This document shows positions 24,805 through 35,869 of a stretch of DNA of 64,000 bases, piece after piece; position 1 is the stretch's first letter, and each line of letters opens with the position of its first letter. Position numbers and translations under genes: made by a program. The DNA comes from Nitrospira sp. GTDB lineage: Bacteria > Nitrospirota > Nitrospiria > Nitrospirales > Nitrospiraceae. The notes beneath the pieces were generated by a model that was not told the DNA's origin, ran no database searches, and saw nothing but the letters and a program-made list of their open reading frames with translations. The stretch spans positions 248,001 through 312,000 of the forward strand of contig JAURZE010000026.1 of assembly GCA_030653545.1 (NCBI GenBank). Direction: 5' to 3'.

Positions 24805-26600
24805 TCATCCCCCACTTTCAACAGCGCCAGGAAGGCCTCTTGCGGCACTTCCACGCTCCCCACCGACTTCATCCGCTTCTTACCCTCTTTCTGCTTTTCC
24901 AGCAGCTTCCGCTTGCGCGAGATGTCACCGCCATAGCACTTCGCGATGACGTTCTTCTTCATCGCGCCGATCGACTCGCGGGCAATAATCTTCGTCCCGA
25001 TCGCCGCCTGGATGGCAATTTCAAACATCTGGCGAGGGATCAGCTCTTTCATCTTTTCCGCCATCTGCCGCCCGCGATGGACCGATCGCTCTTTATGCGT
25101 AATGAACGACAACGCATCCACCGCCTCGCCATTCAGCAGAATATCCAGCTTCACCAGATCGGATTCGCGATAGCCGAGCAACTCATAGTCCAGCGACGCG
25201 TAACCTTGCGTGCGCGACTTGAGCTTGTCATAAAAATCCAGGATGACTTCGTTGAGCGGCATCTCATAGCTGATGACGACACGCGTCGGATCGAGAAAAT
25301 GGATATCCCGCTGAATGCCACGGCGTTCCTGGCAGAGCTTGAGGATCGCCCCCATGTAGCGTTCCGGTGTAATGACGGTCGCCAGGATAAAGGGCTCCTC
25401 AAATGACTCGATGCTGCTGGGCTCCGGCAGATCGGCAGGATTGTCGATCTCCAGTACCTCCCCTTTGGTCGTCATCACACGATAGACGACGGTGGGGGCG
25501 GTCGTGATCAACGTCAGACCATATTCCCGCTCCAGGCGCTCCTGGATGATTTCCATGTGCAGCAAACCCAGGAAACCGCAACGAAAGCCGAAACCCAAGG
25601 CCAAGGAACTCTCCGGCTCATAGACGAAAGAGGAATCGTTCAATCGCAACTTGACGAGCGCATCCCGCAGATCTTCATACTTCGCCGTGTCGGTCGAATA
25701 GAGCCCGCAGAAGACCAGCGGCTTCACTTCCTTATACCCGGGAAACGGCGTGGCCGTCGGGTGCACGGCATCGGTCAGCGTGTCACCGATCTTGACGTCC
25801 GCCACTTCACGCATGTTCGCACAGAGATAGCCGACCTCACCGGTCAGCAGCTGGGCCGTCTTCGAGCGCTTGGGAATAAACTTCCCGACTTCCATCACTT
25901 CAAATGTCCGGTCATTGGACATCACTTTAATCTTCATCCCCGGCCTGACTTCGCCGTCTACGATGCGGATAAGGACGATCACCCCCTGGTAGTTATCAAA
26001 CCAGGAATCGAAAATAAGGGCTTTCAGCGGGGCCTTGGGATCACCGGACGGCGGCGGAATCCGCTGGATGATCGCTTCGAGCACCTCCGGCACTCCCTTG
26101 CCCTCTTTCGCGCTGATGGGCATCGCATCGCTGGCATCCAGCTGCAACACTTCTGAAATGGAATTCTTGGTCCCCTCGACATCCGCGCTCGCCAAATCGA
26201 TCTTATTGATGACGGGGATAATGGTCAGATTGTTCGCCATGGCCAAATTCACATTGGCGATAGTCTGCGCCTGCACCCCCTGCGTGGCATCGACCAGCAA
26301 CAGCGCGCCTTCGCAGGCCGCGAGACTCCGCGAGACTTCATAAGTGAAATCGACATGCCCCGGCGTATCGATCAAATGCAGATCGTAGGTCTTTCCATCC
26401 TTGGCCTTGTACCGGATGGCGACAGCATGGGCCTTGATCGTAATGCCGCGTTCCCGCTCAAGATCCATGGCATCAAGGATCTGCTCCTTGGCCTCTCGGG
26501 CGGTCACTGCACCAGTCGCATCCAAAAGCCGGTCGGCGAGGGTTGATTTGCCGTGATCGATATGGGCGATAATCGAGAAGTTTCGTATAAGGCTTTGCAA
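24801..26600 (-). CDS. lepA: Elongation factor 4 (LepA)
   Basis: The 599-residue GTPase has G1 [17 protein letters not shown]3 DTPGHVDF, G4 NKIDLASAD and the LepA-specific C-terminal domain ([20 protein letters not shown]). It acts on ribosomes during translation. It heads a minus-strand operon that runs to the Kdo and pyrG genes and is read from a strong promoter at 26632-26660. Confidence 0.97.
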   Translation of the reverse strand: MQSLIRNFSIIAHIDHGKSTLADRLLDATGAVTAREAKEQILDAMDLERERGITIKAHAVAIRYKAKDGKTYDLHLIDTPGHVDFTYEVSRSLAACEGALLLVDATQGVQAQTIANVNLAMANNLTIIPVINKIDLASADVEGTKNSISEVLQLDASDAMPISAKEGKGVPEVLEAIIQRIPPPSGDPKAPLKALIFDSWFDNYQGVIVLIRIVDGEVRPGMKIKVMSNDRTFEVMEVGKFIPKRSKTAQLLTGEVGYLCANMREVADVKIGDTLTDAVHPTATPFPGYKEVKPLVFCGLYSTDTAKYEDLRDALVKLRLNDSSFVYEPESSLALGFGFRCGFLGLLHMEIIQERLEREYGLTLITTAPTVVYRVMTTKGEVLEIDNPADLPEPSSIESFEEPFILATVITPERYMGAILKLCQERRGIQRDIHFLDPTRVVISYEMPLNEVILDFYDKLKSRTQGYASLDYELLGYRESDLVKLDILLNGEAVDALSFITHKERSVHRGRQMAEKMKELIPRQMFEIAIQAAIGTKIIARESIGAMKKNVIAKCYGGDISRKRKLLEKQKEGKKRMKSVGSVEVPQEAFLALLKVGDE

Positions 26601-26631
26601 ATCCTAGCTCTTTTCAGAAAAAAATCGGTTC

Positions 26632-26660
26632 ATTATAGTAACTGCCCCCCGGGTTGTCAA
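26632..26660 (-). promoter_or_regulatory. Sigma70 promoter of the lepA operon
   Basis: Minus-strand TTGACA (26660-26655) and TATAAT (26637-26632) are both perfect consensus with a 17-bp spacer. Its -35 occupies almost the same bases as the -35 of the opposing bioA promoter. Confidence 0.75.
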
Positions 26661-26682
26661 AGTCAGGACTCACTCGTATAAT
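26654..26682 (+). promoter_or_regulatory. Sigma70 promoter of bioA-lhgO
   Basis: TTGTCA (26654-26659) and TATAAT (26677-26682) with a 17-bp spacer, about 75 bp before the bioA start. The -35 overlaps the divergent lepA -35 by five bases. Confidence 0.72.
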
Positions 26683-26756
26683 CGCCGCCGCACCGTGATT
26701 TTCGAGCCTTTCTACGCACCTCAACTCCGCCCGGCTTCGCAGGAACTCTGAATCGC

Positions 26757-28127
26757 ATGGCGCCACGCACCCCCCCGGACAGACTCGCCGATTGGGACCG
26801 GAAATATCTCTGGCATCCTTTTACGCAGATGCAAGAATGGGAACAGGAGGCCCCCCTCATTATCGAACGGGGGAAGGGCGCCTACCTGATCGATACTCAG
26901 GGCAGGAGGTACCTCGATGGAACCTCGTCTATCTGGGTGAATCTCCATGGACATCGACATCCGACGCTTGATCGCGCCATCAAAAGCCAACTCGACAAGA
27001 TTGCCCACTCGACTTTTCTGGGCCTCTCCAACCCGCCGGCTATTCGCCTGGCGCGCGAGCTGATCCGAATCGTACCCAAAGGCCTCACGCGGGTGTTTTA
27101 TTCCGACAACGGGTCAACGGCAGTTGAAGTCGCGCTCAAGATGGCAGTCCAATATTGGCAGCAACGCCATCCCGAGGCCGGACCCAAACATACCTTTCTG
27201 CATCTCAAGCTGGCCTATCACGGCGACACGATCGGGGCCATCAGTGTCGGGAATATCGAGCTATTTCACGGCCGATTCAAACCACTTCTATTTCCAACTC
27301 TCGACGCCGAGCCCCCCTACTGTTACCGCTGTCCGCTCGCCCTCGCCTATCCTTCCTGCCACATGGGCTGCCTCGATCCGATCGAACAGCTGCTCAAAAC
27401 CCGGCATCGCGAGATCGCCGGATTCGTCATTGAACCATTGGTGCAGGCCGCAGCCGGCATGATCATGTCTCCGCCCGGCTACTTGAAGCGCATCCGCGAA
27501 CTCTGCACGCAATATAATGTACTGCTCATCGCCGATGAAGTGGCAACAGGATTTGGCCGCACGGGAAAGATGTTTGCCTGTCAACATGAGAGCGTCACCC
27601 CGGATCTGATGGCCATCAGCAAGGGGCTGACCGGCGGATATATGCCCTTGGCCGCCACTCTGACGACTGAAGCCATTTACAACGCGTTTCTGGGGAAGTA
27701 CGAAGAGTTCAAGACGTTCTTCCACGGCCACAGCTATACCGGCAATCCCTTGGGCTGCGCGGTGGCACTGGCAAACCTCGAGATCTTCCGCAAAGAAAAA
27801 ACCCTTGCAGGACTCCGCCCGAAGATCGCACTCTTGAAACGCCTGCTCAAGCCGTTTGCCGAATTGCCGCTCGTGGGAGATATCCGCCAGCGCGGTATGA
27901 TGGTGAGCATCGAACTCGTTCGGAACAAAACCACGCGCGAAGTCATCCCCCTGCAGGCCAGAATCGGCCACCGGATCGCCATGGAGGCACGCCGCCGCGG
28001 GCTCTTGCTCCGCCCGATCGGCAATGTGATCGTCCTGATGCCGCCGCTGTCCGTAACCCCACGGCAGCTCCAACACATGACAACGATCCTTCAAGAAGCC
28101 ATCATGAGGGTCCATGCGGATCTGTGA
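26757..28127 (+). CDS. bioA: Adenosylmethionine-8-amino-7-oxononanoate aminotransferase
   Basis: The 456-residue enzyme has the class III PLP aminotransferase pattern: WDRKYLWHPFTQM at the start, the FYSDNGSTAVEVALKMA segment, the ADEVATGFGRTG motif and the PLP Lys in MAISKGLTGG. It moves an amino group from S-adenosylmethionine to KAPA in biotin synthesis. No other bio gene is adjacent. It overlaps lhgO by 14 bp. Confidence 0.94.
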   Translation: MAPRTPPDRLADWDRKYLWHPFTQMQEWEQEAPLIIERGKGAYLIDTQGRRYLDGTSSIWVNLHGHRHPTLDRAIKSQLDKIAHSTFLGLSNPPAIRLARELIRIVPKGLTRVFYSDNGSTAVEVALKMAVQYWQQRHPEAGPKHTFLHLKLAYHGDTIGAISVGNIELFHGRFKPLLFPTLDAEPPYCYRCPLALAYPSCHMGCLDPIEQLLKTRHREIAGFVIEPLVQAAAGMIMSPPGYLKRIRELCTQYNVLLIADEVATGFGRTGKMFACQHESVTPDLMAISKGLTGGYMPLAATLTTEAIYNAFLGKYEEFKTFFHGHSYTGNPLGCAVALANLEIFRKEKTLAGLRPKIALLKRLLKPFAELPLVGDIRQRGMMVSIELVRNKTTREVIPLQARIGHRIAMEARRRGLLLRPIGNVIVLMPPLSVTPRQLQHMTTILQEAIMRVHADL

Positions 28128-29313
28128 TTTTCTCGTGATCGGCGGCGGGGTTATTGGGTTGAGTATCGCCAGAGAACTCAAGACCCGCCATGCCGATGCC
28201 CGCATCATGTTGATCGAGAAAGAGTCCGCCTGCGGCGCCCACGCCAGCGGCCGCAACAGCGGTGTGCTCCATGCAGGATTCTACTATTCCCCCGATAGCC
28301 TAAAGGCGAAATTCACCAAGCTCGGGAACGAGCGGATGACCGCCTATTGTGAGCAGAAAGGCATCCCGCTCAATCGCTGCGGCAAGCTCGTCGTGGCCAA
28401 AGATGCCGGGGATCTTCCCTCCCTTGACGAGCTGGTGAAGCGCGGCCGAGCGAACGCTATTGAGATTCAGGAGCTGACCGAAGCAGAAGCCAAACGGATC
28501 GAGCCTCGCGTCAAAACCTACCAGCGCGCCCTGTTCTCACCCCGCACCTCGACCGTGAACCCCTTGCACGTCGTCGACGTCATGCAACGCGATGCCATCC
28601 AAGAAGGTATCGAGATACGATTCGACACCGCTTATATCAGCCAAACCGATCAAGGAGTCCGGACCAACTCCGACACGATTACCGCCGGATATGTCGTCAA
28701 CGCTGCGGGATTGTACGCGGACAAAATCGCAATGGCTTATGGCTTCTCGGAAAAGTATCGGATCCTGCCCTTCAAAGGGCTCTATCTCTATTCCAACGAG
28801 CCGCCGGGCGCGATCCGCACCAATATCTACCCGGTTCCCGACCTGAGAAATCCGTTTCTCGGTGTGCACTTCACCATCACCGCTGACGGAAACGCTAAAA
28901 TCGGCCCCACGGCCATTCCGGCCTTCTGGCGTGAAAATTACGAGGGCCTCAGCAATTTCAAACTGGGTGAGATGATGGAGGTCGCGGGCCGCGGACTCGG
29001 CCTGCTGACCAACGCGCAATTTGACTACCGGCGCCTCGCCAGGGAAGAGATTGTCAAATACTCCCGCAGCAAGATGGTCGAACTCGCCTCGGTGCTCGCC
29101 GAAGGGGTACAGGAATCGAACTATCAGAAGTGGGGACGGCCCGGCATCAGGGCTCAACTCCTCGACATCACCAAAAAGAAACTCGAAATGGACTTTGTCC
29201 TGGAAGGAGACCACCGCTCGATGCATGTCCTCAATGCGGTCTCGCCGGCCTTCACCTGTTCACTGCCCTTCGCCGCTCATGTGTGCGATCAGATCGACCA
29301 ACGTCTACGCTAA
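28114..29313 (+). CDS. lhgO: L-2-hydroxyglutarate oxidase family FAD protein
   Basis: The 399-residue protein is a DAO-type FAD oxidoreductase with the N-terminal dinucleotide-binding motif FLVIGGGVIGLSIAREL, then HASGRNSGVLHAGFYY and a C-terminal substrate-side segment (HVLNAVSPAFTCSLPFA). The closest family is LhgO/YgaF, which oxidises L-2-hydroxyglutarate to 2-oxoglutarate and passes electrons to the quinone pool. It is coupled to bioA by overlap; the metabolic link between the two is not obvious. Confidence 0.88.
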   Translation: MRICDFLVIGGGVIGLSIARELKTRHADARIMLIEKESACGAHASGRNSGVLHAGFYYSPDSLKAKFTKLGNERMTAYCEQKGIPLNRCGKLVVAKDAGDLPSLDELVKRGRANAIEIQELTEAEAKRIEPRVKTYQRALFSPRTSTVNPLHVVDVMQRDAIQEGIEIRFDTAYISQTDQGVRTNSDTITAGYVVNAAGLYADKIAMAYGFSEKYRILPFKGLYLYSNEPPGAIRTNIYPVPDLRNPFLGVHFTITADGNAKIGPTAIPAFWRENYEGLSNFKLGEMMEVAGRGLGLLTNAQFDYRRLAREEIVKYSRSKMVELASVLAEGVQESNYQKWGRPGIRAQLLDITKKKLEMDFVLEGDHRSMHVLNAVSPAFTCSLPFAAHVCDQIDQRLR

Positions 29314-29320
29314 CCCTCCA

Positions 29321-30112
29321 TTACCCATTCATCTCGACGCCGGCCCCGACGCCAATCTTCAAGCACTCGCTTGCCGATCGTTCCTTGAGAAATAGCTCCA
29401 GCATCCCATTGCTATTGATCAAAGCATGGAGAGCGTCGGCCTTCCCTTCACTATAGCTCCCCACCAAGTTCCCGATGCGATGCTCCCCCACCCGAATCTC
29501 CGCCCTGCCGAGCTTGCCGGCTTCAATCTGAGTGTGGGAAATGTTCGAGATCAGATTCCCGAAATGGTCGATGTAGACGATCTCTCCGATAATCGTTCGC
29601 GCTGTCACCTTGGGTTGGGGCCAGTTCAATCTGACCGGGTCAGTGACCAATCGGCCGAACGACGACAGCGCCGTACCTTTGGCCAGCCAGGCTGCCGCCG
29701 GGGCAAACACATCCCGGCCGTGGAAGGTCGCTCCGGGGGACTGCAATTGATACTGCCGATGTTCAATTTCCCGAATCTCAACATTCTCTTCCAGATTCAA
29801 GACCGGCGTGAGCACGCCGTTGTCCGGTGCCACGAAGTAATAGCGCCCAGTTTTGACCAGAATCGGTCGTCGGGTGCTGCCGACGCCAGGATCGACCACA
29901 ACAACGTGCACAGTGCCTTCGGGAAATGTCCGGTAGCAGGCCTGGAGGCAGTAGGCGGCTTCGTCGATTCGATGCGGGGTGATGTGATGGGATACATCCT
30001 CAATGCGTGCAGCGGGGTGGATCGTCAGGATCACCCCTTTCATGCTGGCCACAAAATAGTCTTTCGAGCCGAAATCGGTCAGGAGGGTGATGAGCGGGAG
30101 GGCCGGAGGCAC
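29321..30112 (-). CDS. SAM hydroxide adenosyltransferase (DUF62 / SAM hydrolase family)
   Basis: The 263-residue protein has LLTDFGSKDYFVASMKGVI at the N-terminus, VVDPGVGSTRRPI and APDNGVLTPV in the first domain, and YIDHFGNLISNI in the C-terminal domain. This is the family of the fluorinase and chlorinase; most bacterial members instead hydrolyse S-adenosylmethionine to adenosine and methionine. It is the last gene of the pyrimidine operon and lies tail to tail with lhgO. Confidence 0.85.
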   Translation of the reverse strand: MPPALPLITLLTDFGSKDYFVASMKGVILTIHPAARIEDVSHHITPHRIDEAAYCLQACYRTFPEGTVHVVVVDPGVGSTRRPILVKTGRYYFVAPDNGVLTPVLNLEENVEIREIEHRQYQLQSPGATFHGRDVFAPAAAWLAKGTALSSFGRLVTDPVRLNWPQPKVTARTIIGEIVYIDHFGNLISNISHTQIEAGKLGRAEIRVGEHRIGNLVGSYSEGKADALHALINSNGMLELFLKERSASECLKIGVGAGVEMNG

Positions 30113-30113
30113 G

Positions 30114-30590
30114 TCACAGTTCCTCGAACTTGATCTCCACGACTTCGTATTCCATGACCTTCGTGGGCGTCGTCACCTCGACGAAATCTCCGACCCGCTT
30201 CCCGATGAGCGCCCGGCCGACCGGCGACTGCACGGAGATTCTGTTGACCTTCATATCGGCTTCGTCCTGGCCGACCAGCGTGTACGTTTTTTTCGACTGC
30301 GATTCCTGCTCGATCACCAGCACCGTCGCGCCAAAGACCGCGGTGTCCGTCGTCCGACCGGTCGTGTCCACCACCCGGGCCTCAGCAATCTTGGTTTCGA
30401 GCTCAGCCATACGCGACGCAATAAACCCCTGCCGCTCCTTGGCCGCGTCATACTCGGCATTCTCGCTCAAATCGCCATGCGCACGGGCTTCGGCAATCGC
30501 TTCGATATTCTTCGGTCGTTCGACCTTGCGTAAGCGATCAAGTTCAGCCTTGAGCGCCTCATAACCTTTTTTAGTAATGGGTGTCGGCAT
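30114..30590 (-). CDS. greA: Transcription elongation factor GreA
   Basis: The 158-residue protein has the GreA two-domain layout: an N-terminal antiparallel coiled coil with the acidic tip in GDLSENAEYDAAKERQ, and the FKBP-like C-terminal domain (ISVQSPVGRALIGKRVGDFV). It rescues backtracked RNA polymerase by stimulating transcript cleavage. It lies 14 bp after carB. Confidence 0.96.
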   Translation of the reverse strand: MPTPITKKGYEALKAELDRLRKVERPKNIEAIAEARAHGDLSENAEYDAAKERQGFIASRMAELETKIAEARVVDTTGRTTDTAVFGATVLVIEQESQSKKTYTLVGQDEADMKVNRISVQSPVGRALIGKRVGDFVEVTTPTKVMEYEVVEIKFEEL

Positions 30591-30604
30591 CCCGCAGACT
30601 CCTT

Positions 30605-33600
30605 TTACACCTGAGCTCGATGATACTCTTGCAGAGAGCGAATCGACAATTCTTTCTTTGCCAGGGCTTCAATGCCCATCACCGCCGCCAGCGCTCCCCG
30701 CATCGTCGTATAGTAGGGCACTCCCCTCTGCAGAGCCTCCCGACGAATTGATAGTGAGTCCGTATGGGCGGAGGCCGTACGCACGGTATTCACGACTAAC
30801 GCGACCGCCCCGTTCTTAATGTGATCCACGATATGAGGGCGCCCCTCTTTTACTTTATGGACGGTCTCCACCTCAACCCCTTTATCTCTTAAGAAACTGG
30901 CCGTGCCGCTGGTCGCCTGAATCTTGAACCCTAGACTGCGCAATCGCTTTGCCACACCCCACGCAGCCAACTGATCGGATTCTTTCACGCTGATAAAGGC
31001 AGTACCCGATTGCGGCAGGGTGGCCCCGGCTCCGGCTTGGGATTTAGCAAACGCCCAACCGAAATCGCTGTCGATGCCCATGACTTCCCCCGTCGATTTC
31101 ATTTCCGGTCCTAACAACACATCGACTCCAGGGAACTTGTTGAACGGGAATACCGCTTCCTTCACCGACAAGTGCGCAGGCTGCGGCGCCTCGGTAAAGC
31201 CCAGGTCTTGGAGCGACTTTCCCAGCATCACTTTCATGGCCAGCTTGGCCAGCGGAACACCGATCGCTTTGCTGACGAACGGCACCGTGCGCGAGCCCCG
31301 CGGATTCACCTCCAGCACATACACCGTTTTGTCCTTCACGGCGAACTGCGCATTCATCAAACCCACCACGCCTAACTCCAACGCCAAGGCCTTCATCTGG
31401 CGTTCAATTTCTCGAACGAGAGCCTTATCCAAGGTGTACGGCGGAAGCGAACAGGCCGAATCACCCGAGTGCACCCCGGCTTCTTCTATATGTTCCATGA
31501 TGCCGGCCACCACTACCGTCTTCCCGTCAGAAATGGCATCGGCATCGATCTCGATCGCGTCCGAGAGATACTTGTCGATCAACACCGGATGTTTAGGCGA
31601 GGCCTTCACTGCCGAACGCATGTACTCCAGCAAATCGGCTTCATCATACACAATCTGCATCGACCGCCCGCCCAACACGTAGGAGGGACGCACCATCACG
31701 GGATAGGTAATCTTCCCGGCGATCTGCACCGCTTCATCGACGGAGCGCGCCATGCCGCTTTCGGCCTGGCGCAATCCGAGCTTGTCCAGCAAATCGCGAA
31801 ACCGTTCCCGATCCTCCGCCCGATCGATCGCCTCCGGGCTGGTCCCGAGAATTTTCACCCCGGCCTTGGACAGCGGCAACGCCAATTTCAACGGGGTTTG
31901 CCCGCCGAACTGCAGCACCACTCCGAGCGGCTGCTCCCGATGGATGATGTTCAGCACATCCTCCTCGGTGAGCGGCTCAAAATAGAGACGATCCGACGTA
32001 TCATAGTCGGTGCTCACTGTTTCGGGATTGCAGTTCACCATAATCGTTTCGACGCCCTCTTCGCGCAACGCCATTGCCGCATGCACGCAGCAGTAGTCGA
32101 ATTCGATCCCCTGCCCGATCCGGTTGGGGCCGCCGCCGAGAATGACCACCTTGGTGCGATCGGAGGGACGCGATTCACATTCACTGCCGTAGGTCGAATA
32201 GAGATAGGGTGTGTTGGCTTCAAACTCCGCAGCACAGGTGTCGACACGCTTATACGTCACGGCCCTGGCCGGTATGGCAGACTTGCCGGTTCCCATGCGT
32301 GCCTTGCGAACAACGGCCCCCTCGACGCCGAGCAATTGACCGATCCGGTCATCGGAGAATCCCAACTCCTTGGCCTCCCACAACAGATCGCCTGAGAGAA
32401 CCTCAGCGGCTTTGTCAGCCTTGCCTACCAACAACTGCTCAAACTGGATCAGCTCGCGAACCTGCTCCAAAAACCAGGGATCGATCTTGGTAATCGCGAA
32501 CAATTCGTCATTTGTAAGGCCAAGCCTCATCCCGTCTGCCAGATACCAGAGCCGCTCAGGCAATGGGGTTTTCAGAGTACGCCGGATCTTCTCGACCGCC
32601 TCGGCACGATTGAACTCGGCAGGAATCCCCCGATCAATACCGACCCGTGAGGCCAGTCCGTTCAAGTCCAGCTCCAACGAGCGAATCGCCTTTTGCAGCG
32701 ACTCCTTGAACGTCCGACCAATCGCCATCACTTCGCCCACGGACTTCATCTGCGTCGTGAGCGTCGGATCGGCCCCTTTGAATTTCTGAAACGCGAAGCG
32801 AGGAATCTTGACCACGACATAGTCGATCGTGGGTTCGAATGACGCCTTGGTCACGCCGGTGATGTCGTTCGTAATCTCGTCCAACGTATAGCCGATCGCC
32901 AGCTTGGCCGCGATCTTCGCAATCGGGAATCCCGTGGCCTTCGACGCCAAGGCCGAGCTCCGCGACACACGCGGATTCATTTCAATGATGATCATTTCCC
33001 CGTTGTCGGGGTTCAGACCGAATTGAATGTTCGAGCCGCCCGTATCGACGCCGATCTCGCGAATGATCCGCAAGGCCGCATCGCGCATGCGCTGATATTC
33101 CTTGTCGGTCAAGGTCATGGCCGGCGCCACGGTGATGCTGTCGCCGGTGTGTACACCCATCGGGTCCAGATTCTCGATCGGACAGATGATGACGACGTTG
33201 TCCTTGAGATCCCGCATGACCTCCAGCTCGTACTCTTTCCAGCCGATCAACGACCGCTCGATCAGCACCTGACTGGTCGGGCTCATGGCCAAAGCCCAGT
33301 CGATGAGCTTTTCGAACTCCTCCCGATTATACGCAATGTTGCCGCCGGTTCCGCCCATCGTAAACGAAGGCCTGATAATGGCGGGAAATCCGACTTTCTC
33401 CAGAATCCTGGCCGCCTCATCGCGGTTGTGCGCCGTCCCGCTCTCCGGCACCTTCAAACCGATCCGCTGCATCGCCTGTTTGAACGCCTCCCGATCTTCG
33501 GCCTTGTGAATGGCTTCCGCCGAGGCCCCGATCAGCTTGACGCCGTACTTCTCCAACACGCCTCGCTTCACCAATCCCATCGTCGCATTCAACGCGGTTT

Positions 33601-33877
33601 GCCCGCCCATCGTCGGCAAGAGCGCATCGGGACGCTCGCGTTCAATGACTTTTTCCACCACCTCCAGCGTGATCGGCTCAATGTACGTGCGATCGGCCAG
33701 CTCGGGATCGGTCATAATCGTCGCAGGGTTGCTATTGATGAGGATGACCTTGAAACCCTCTTCCCGCAACGCTTTGCAGGCTTGCGTGCCGGAGTAGTCA
33801 AACTCACAAGCCTGGCCGATCACGATCGGCCCGGATCCAATTAACAGAATCGACTTGATGTCAGTGCGTTTCGGCAT
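30605..33877 (-). CDS. carB: Carbamoyl-phosphate synthase large subunit
   Basis: The 1090-residue protein shows the duplicated ATP-grasp layout: two homologous halves beginning [22 protein letters not shown] and [20 protein letters not shown], each with the ATP-grasp core, and a C-terminal MGS-like allosteric domain ([20 protein letters not shown]) that binds UMP in other bacteria. It makes carbamoyl phosphate with CarA for pyrimidines and arginine. It is separated from carA by two protease genes. Confidence 0.97.
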   Translation of the reverse strand: MPKRTDIKSILLIGSGPIVIGQACEFDYSGTQACKALREEGFKVILINSNPATIMTDPELADRTYIEPITLEVVEKVIERERPDALLPTMGGQTALNATMGLVKRGVLEKYGVKLIGASAEAIHKAEDREAFKQAMQRIGLKVPESGTAHNRDEAARILEKVGFPAIIRPSFTMGGTGGNIAYNREEFEKLIDWALAMSPTSQVLIERSLIGWKEYELEVMRDLKDNVVIICPIENLDPMGVHTGDSITVAPAMTLTDKEYQRMRDAALRIIREIGVDTGGSNIQFGLNPDNGEMIIIEMNPRVSRSSALASKATGFPIAKIAAKLAIGYTLDEITNDITGVTKASFEPTIDYVVVKIPRFAFQKFKGADPTLTTQMKSVGEVMAIGRTFKESLQKAIRSLELDLNGLASRVGIDRGIPAEFNRAEAVEKIRRTLKTPLPERLWYLADGMRLGLTNDELFAITKIDPWFLEQVRELIQFEQLLVGKADKAAEVLSGDLLWEAKELGFSDDRIGQLLGVEGAVVRKARMGTGKSAIPARAVTYKRVDTCAAEFEANTPYLYSTYGSECESRPSDRTKVVILGGGPNRIGQGIEFDYCCVHAAMALREEGVETIMVNCNPETVSTDYDTSDRLYFEPLTEEDVLNIIHREQPLGVVLQFGGQTPLKLALPLSKAGVKILGTSPEAIDRAEDRERFRDLLDKLGLRQAESGMARSVDEAVQIAGKITYPVMVRPSYVLGGRSMQIVYDEADLLEYMRSAVKASPKHPVLIDKYLSDAIEIDADAISDGKTVVVAGIMEHIEEAGVHSGDSACSLPPYTLDKALVREIERQMKALALELGVVGLMNAQFAVKDKTVYVLEVNPRGSRTVPFVSKAIGVPLAKLAMKVMLGKSLQDLGFTEAPQPAHLSVKEAVFPFNKFPGVDVLLGPEMKSTGEVMGIDSDFGWAFAKSQAGAGATLPQSGTAFISVKESDQLAAWGVAKRLRSLGFKIQATSGTASFLRDKGVEVETVHKVKEGRPHIVDHIKNGAVALVVNTVRTASAHTDSLSIRREALQRGVPYYTTMRGALAAVMGIEALAKKELSIRSLQEYHRAQV

Positions 33878-33897
33878 GCGTCCTCAACAATGTGAAT

Positions 33898-34860
33898 CTA
33901 ACTCATTTGCGGCATGGGGCCGATCAACGGCCGGTAGGGTGCCGGAGGCGGGGCCGTCGGGGCATTGGCCCCATGATAGTGTTGCATCGCGTCAGGCAAC
34001 CAGGCCTCGATTTGATTGATACGGGTGAGGTCCGAGGGATGCGTCGAGAGAAACTCCGGAACCGCCTGTTGCGACCGAAAGCACACCTTGCCAATCATCT
34101 GCCGGGGGCACCCGCTCATCCGCTCCCAGAATGGGACCGCCTCACGAGGGTCAAATCCCGCCGCCGCCATCAGGCGCAGGCCGATGAAATCCGCCTCCGA
34201 CTCCTGCTTCCGGTTGAACGGTAATGAGACGTTCACGCCGTAGGCTCCGAGCAACCCCTGCATCGCTCCGCCTCCGGCATGCCCGGCCGCTGCGGCCCCG
34301 ATCGCACCCAATTGGGCAATTTGATCGATGATACTGCGGCTCATCCGCTCGACCCCATGCCGCTGGAGCGCATGGGCCACCTCATGCCCCATCACCGTCG
34401 CCAATCCCGCTTCACTCTTCGTTGTCTTGAGGATGCCCGTAAAGATCGCGACTTTGCCGCCGGGCAGACAAAACGCGTTCACCATCTTGTCATCTTCGAT
34501 GACCGCAAACTCCCACTGATACTCCGGCTTATTCGCCGCCTTGGCAATCCGCTGCCCCACCTTCTGAACCAGCTCATTGATTTCCGCATTGTCACTCAGG
34601 TTCGCCTGCCGCAACACCTCGCGGTACGCGCCAAGACCAAACTCCATTTCCTTTTCTTCCGAAAAGAAAATGAGCTGATCGCGGGCGGTTCCCGGAGCGC
34701 GATAACAGCCGGTCAACGACGACAATAGTCCCAGAGCTGTGCAAGCCCCAAGTGCCGCATAAATTCCGGCTACTCCTCGCGCCCCAAGCGACAACACTGC
34801 ACGACGCCCGACCGGGGTGGCGAGAAATTGGTCCACGTTATGATCAACCTGTTCTGCCAT
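33898..34860 (-). CDS. M48-family metalloprotease, lipoprotein-like
   Basis: The start at 34860 (ATG, MAEQVDHN) is preferred to a TTG at 34872. A TAT-like or Sec segment runs to a lipobox-type SLTGC. The zinc motif is HEVAH in VMGHEVAHALQRHG, with a downstream EADFIGLRLMAAAGFDP motif giving the third ligand. Family members clear misfolded proteins in the periplasm. The catalytic residues look intact. It lies between sppA and carB in the pyr operon, an unusual placement for a protease. Confidence 0.88.
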   Translation of the reverse strand: MAEQVDHNVDQFLATPVGRRAVLSLGARGVAGIYAALGACTALGLLSSLTGCYRAPGTARDQLIFFSEEKEMEFGLGAYREVLRQANLSDNAEINELVQKVGQRIAKAANKPEYQWEFAVIEDDKMVNAFCLPGGKVAIFTGILKTTKSEAGLATVMGHEVAHALQRHGVERMSRSIIDQIAQLGAIGAAAAGHAGGGAMQGLLGAYGVNVSLPFNRKQESEADFIGLRLMAAAGFDPREAVPFWERMSGCPRQMIGKVCFRSQQAVPEFLSTHPSDLTRINQIEAWLPDAMQHYHGANAPTAPPPAPYRPLIGPMPQMS

Positions 34861-34903
34861 GACGTCACCCAACCGAACCGGCCTGGAACGATTTCAGCCT
34901 GGC

Positions 34904-35869
34904 CTAGGGCATCCACAAATACATGAATTGCGGCGTCCCGCCTCTGACAAACGACATCACGTCGAGATTGCCCAGCGACGCCAGCGGACCAGGAGCCATG
35001 AGCTTGGTGTACACATTGTTCGAATAATCGCCCGGGCGGTGATAGGTCACCACCCTCGCCTCGGTCAGTCCCGCTTTCTTCTTGGCTGCTTCAATGGCTT
35101 CTTCCAGATAGCCGATCTCATCAACCAGTCCCGCCGCTTTCGCTTGATCGCCGGTATAGATCCGACCATCGGCCAGCTTCTTGATCTGCTCCATCTGAAG
35201 ATTCGGCCGGCCTTCCTGCACAACGGTCAGGAACCGCTGATAGAACGAATCGATCAACCCTTGGAAAATGCCCCGCTCTTCCGGAGTCATCGCGCGAAAC
35301 GGTGACCCCATATCCTTCCGGGGGCCGGACGTAATCGCGGTGGCCTCTACCCCCACTTTCTCCAACAGTCCGTGAGTATTCACCGTGAGCATGATCACGC
35401 CGATACTCCCCGTCACCGTCGAGGGATGGGCCATGATCCGGTCCGCAACTGAAGCGATGTAATAGCCGCCCGAGGCCCCCACGTCCATGATCGAAGCAAT
35501 GACCGGAATCTTGCGGGACGCCTTGAAGAGTTTGAGTTCATGATGAATGATATCCGATGCCGTGACCGTGCCGCCAGGCGTATTGATCCGCAACACCAGC
35601 GCCTTGACCGACTCATCACGCGACGCCCGCGTCAGTTCTTCCTTGATCGTCGCGATCATGCTGGGATAGGTATAGAAACTCGACTTCTCTTCCGAACTGA
35701 TCATCCCGGACACATCCACGAGCAGAATCTTGTCCTTGCCGGTTCCGCTGACCTGCCGTTCCTCCAGCGAAGCAGGCGGAGGCGGGATCTGAATATTGAC
35801 GCAGCCCGTGTGTAACGCGCTCAAAACCACGACGAACACACCGGCGACGGATTGGCGGAATCTATCCAT
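34904..35869 (-). CDS. sppA: Signal peptide peptidase SppA, S49 family, lipoprotein form
   Basis: The start at 35869 ([15 protein letters not shown]) follows GGAGAAACATC. The signal peptide ends in a lipobox HTGC, so it is probably lipid anchored. The S49 domain has [24 protein letters not shown], the nucleophile Ser in [12 protein letters not shown] and the Lys in [11 protein letters not shown], as in short-form SppA. It cleaves residual signal peptides or other membrane substrates. It overlaps the end of carA by 8 bp. Confidence 0.92.
   Translation of the reverse strand: MDRFRQSVAGVFVVVLSALHTGCVNIQIPPPPASLEERQVSGTGKDKILLVDVSGMISSEEKSSFYTYPSMIATIKEELTRASRDESVKALVLRINTPGGTVTASDIIHHELKLFKASRKIPVIASIMDVGASGGYYIASVADRIMAHPSTVTGSIGVIMLTVNTHGLLEKVGVEATAITSGPRKDMGSPFRAMTPEERGIFQGLIDSFYQRFLTVVQEGRPNLQMEQIKKLADGRIYTGDQAKAAGLVDEIGYLEEAIEAAKKKAGLTEARVVTYHRPGDYSNNVYTKLMAPGPLASLGNLDVMSFVRGGTPQFMYLWMP

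Noticed and set aside
29130-29456. Plus-strand overlapping ORFs near the lhgO end
   Set aside because: They overlap lhgO in other frames and have no ribosome-binding site.
33023-33844. Plus-strand ORF of 273 codons opposite carB
   Set aside because: It is a shadow of carB with Arg/His-rich composition and no ribosome-binding site.
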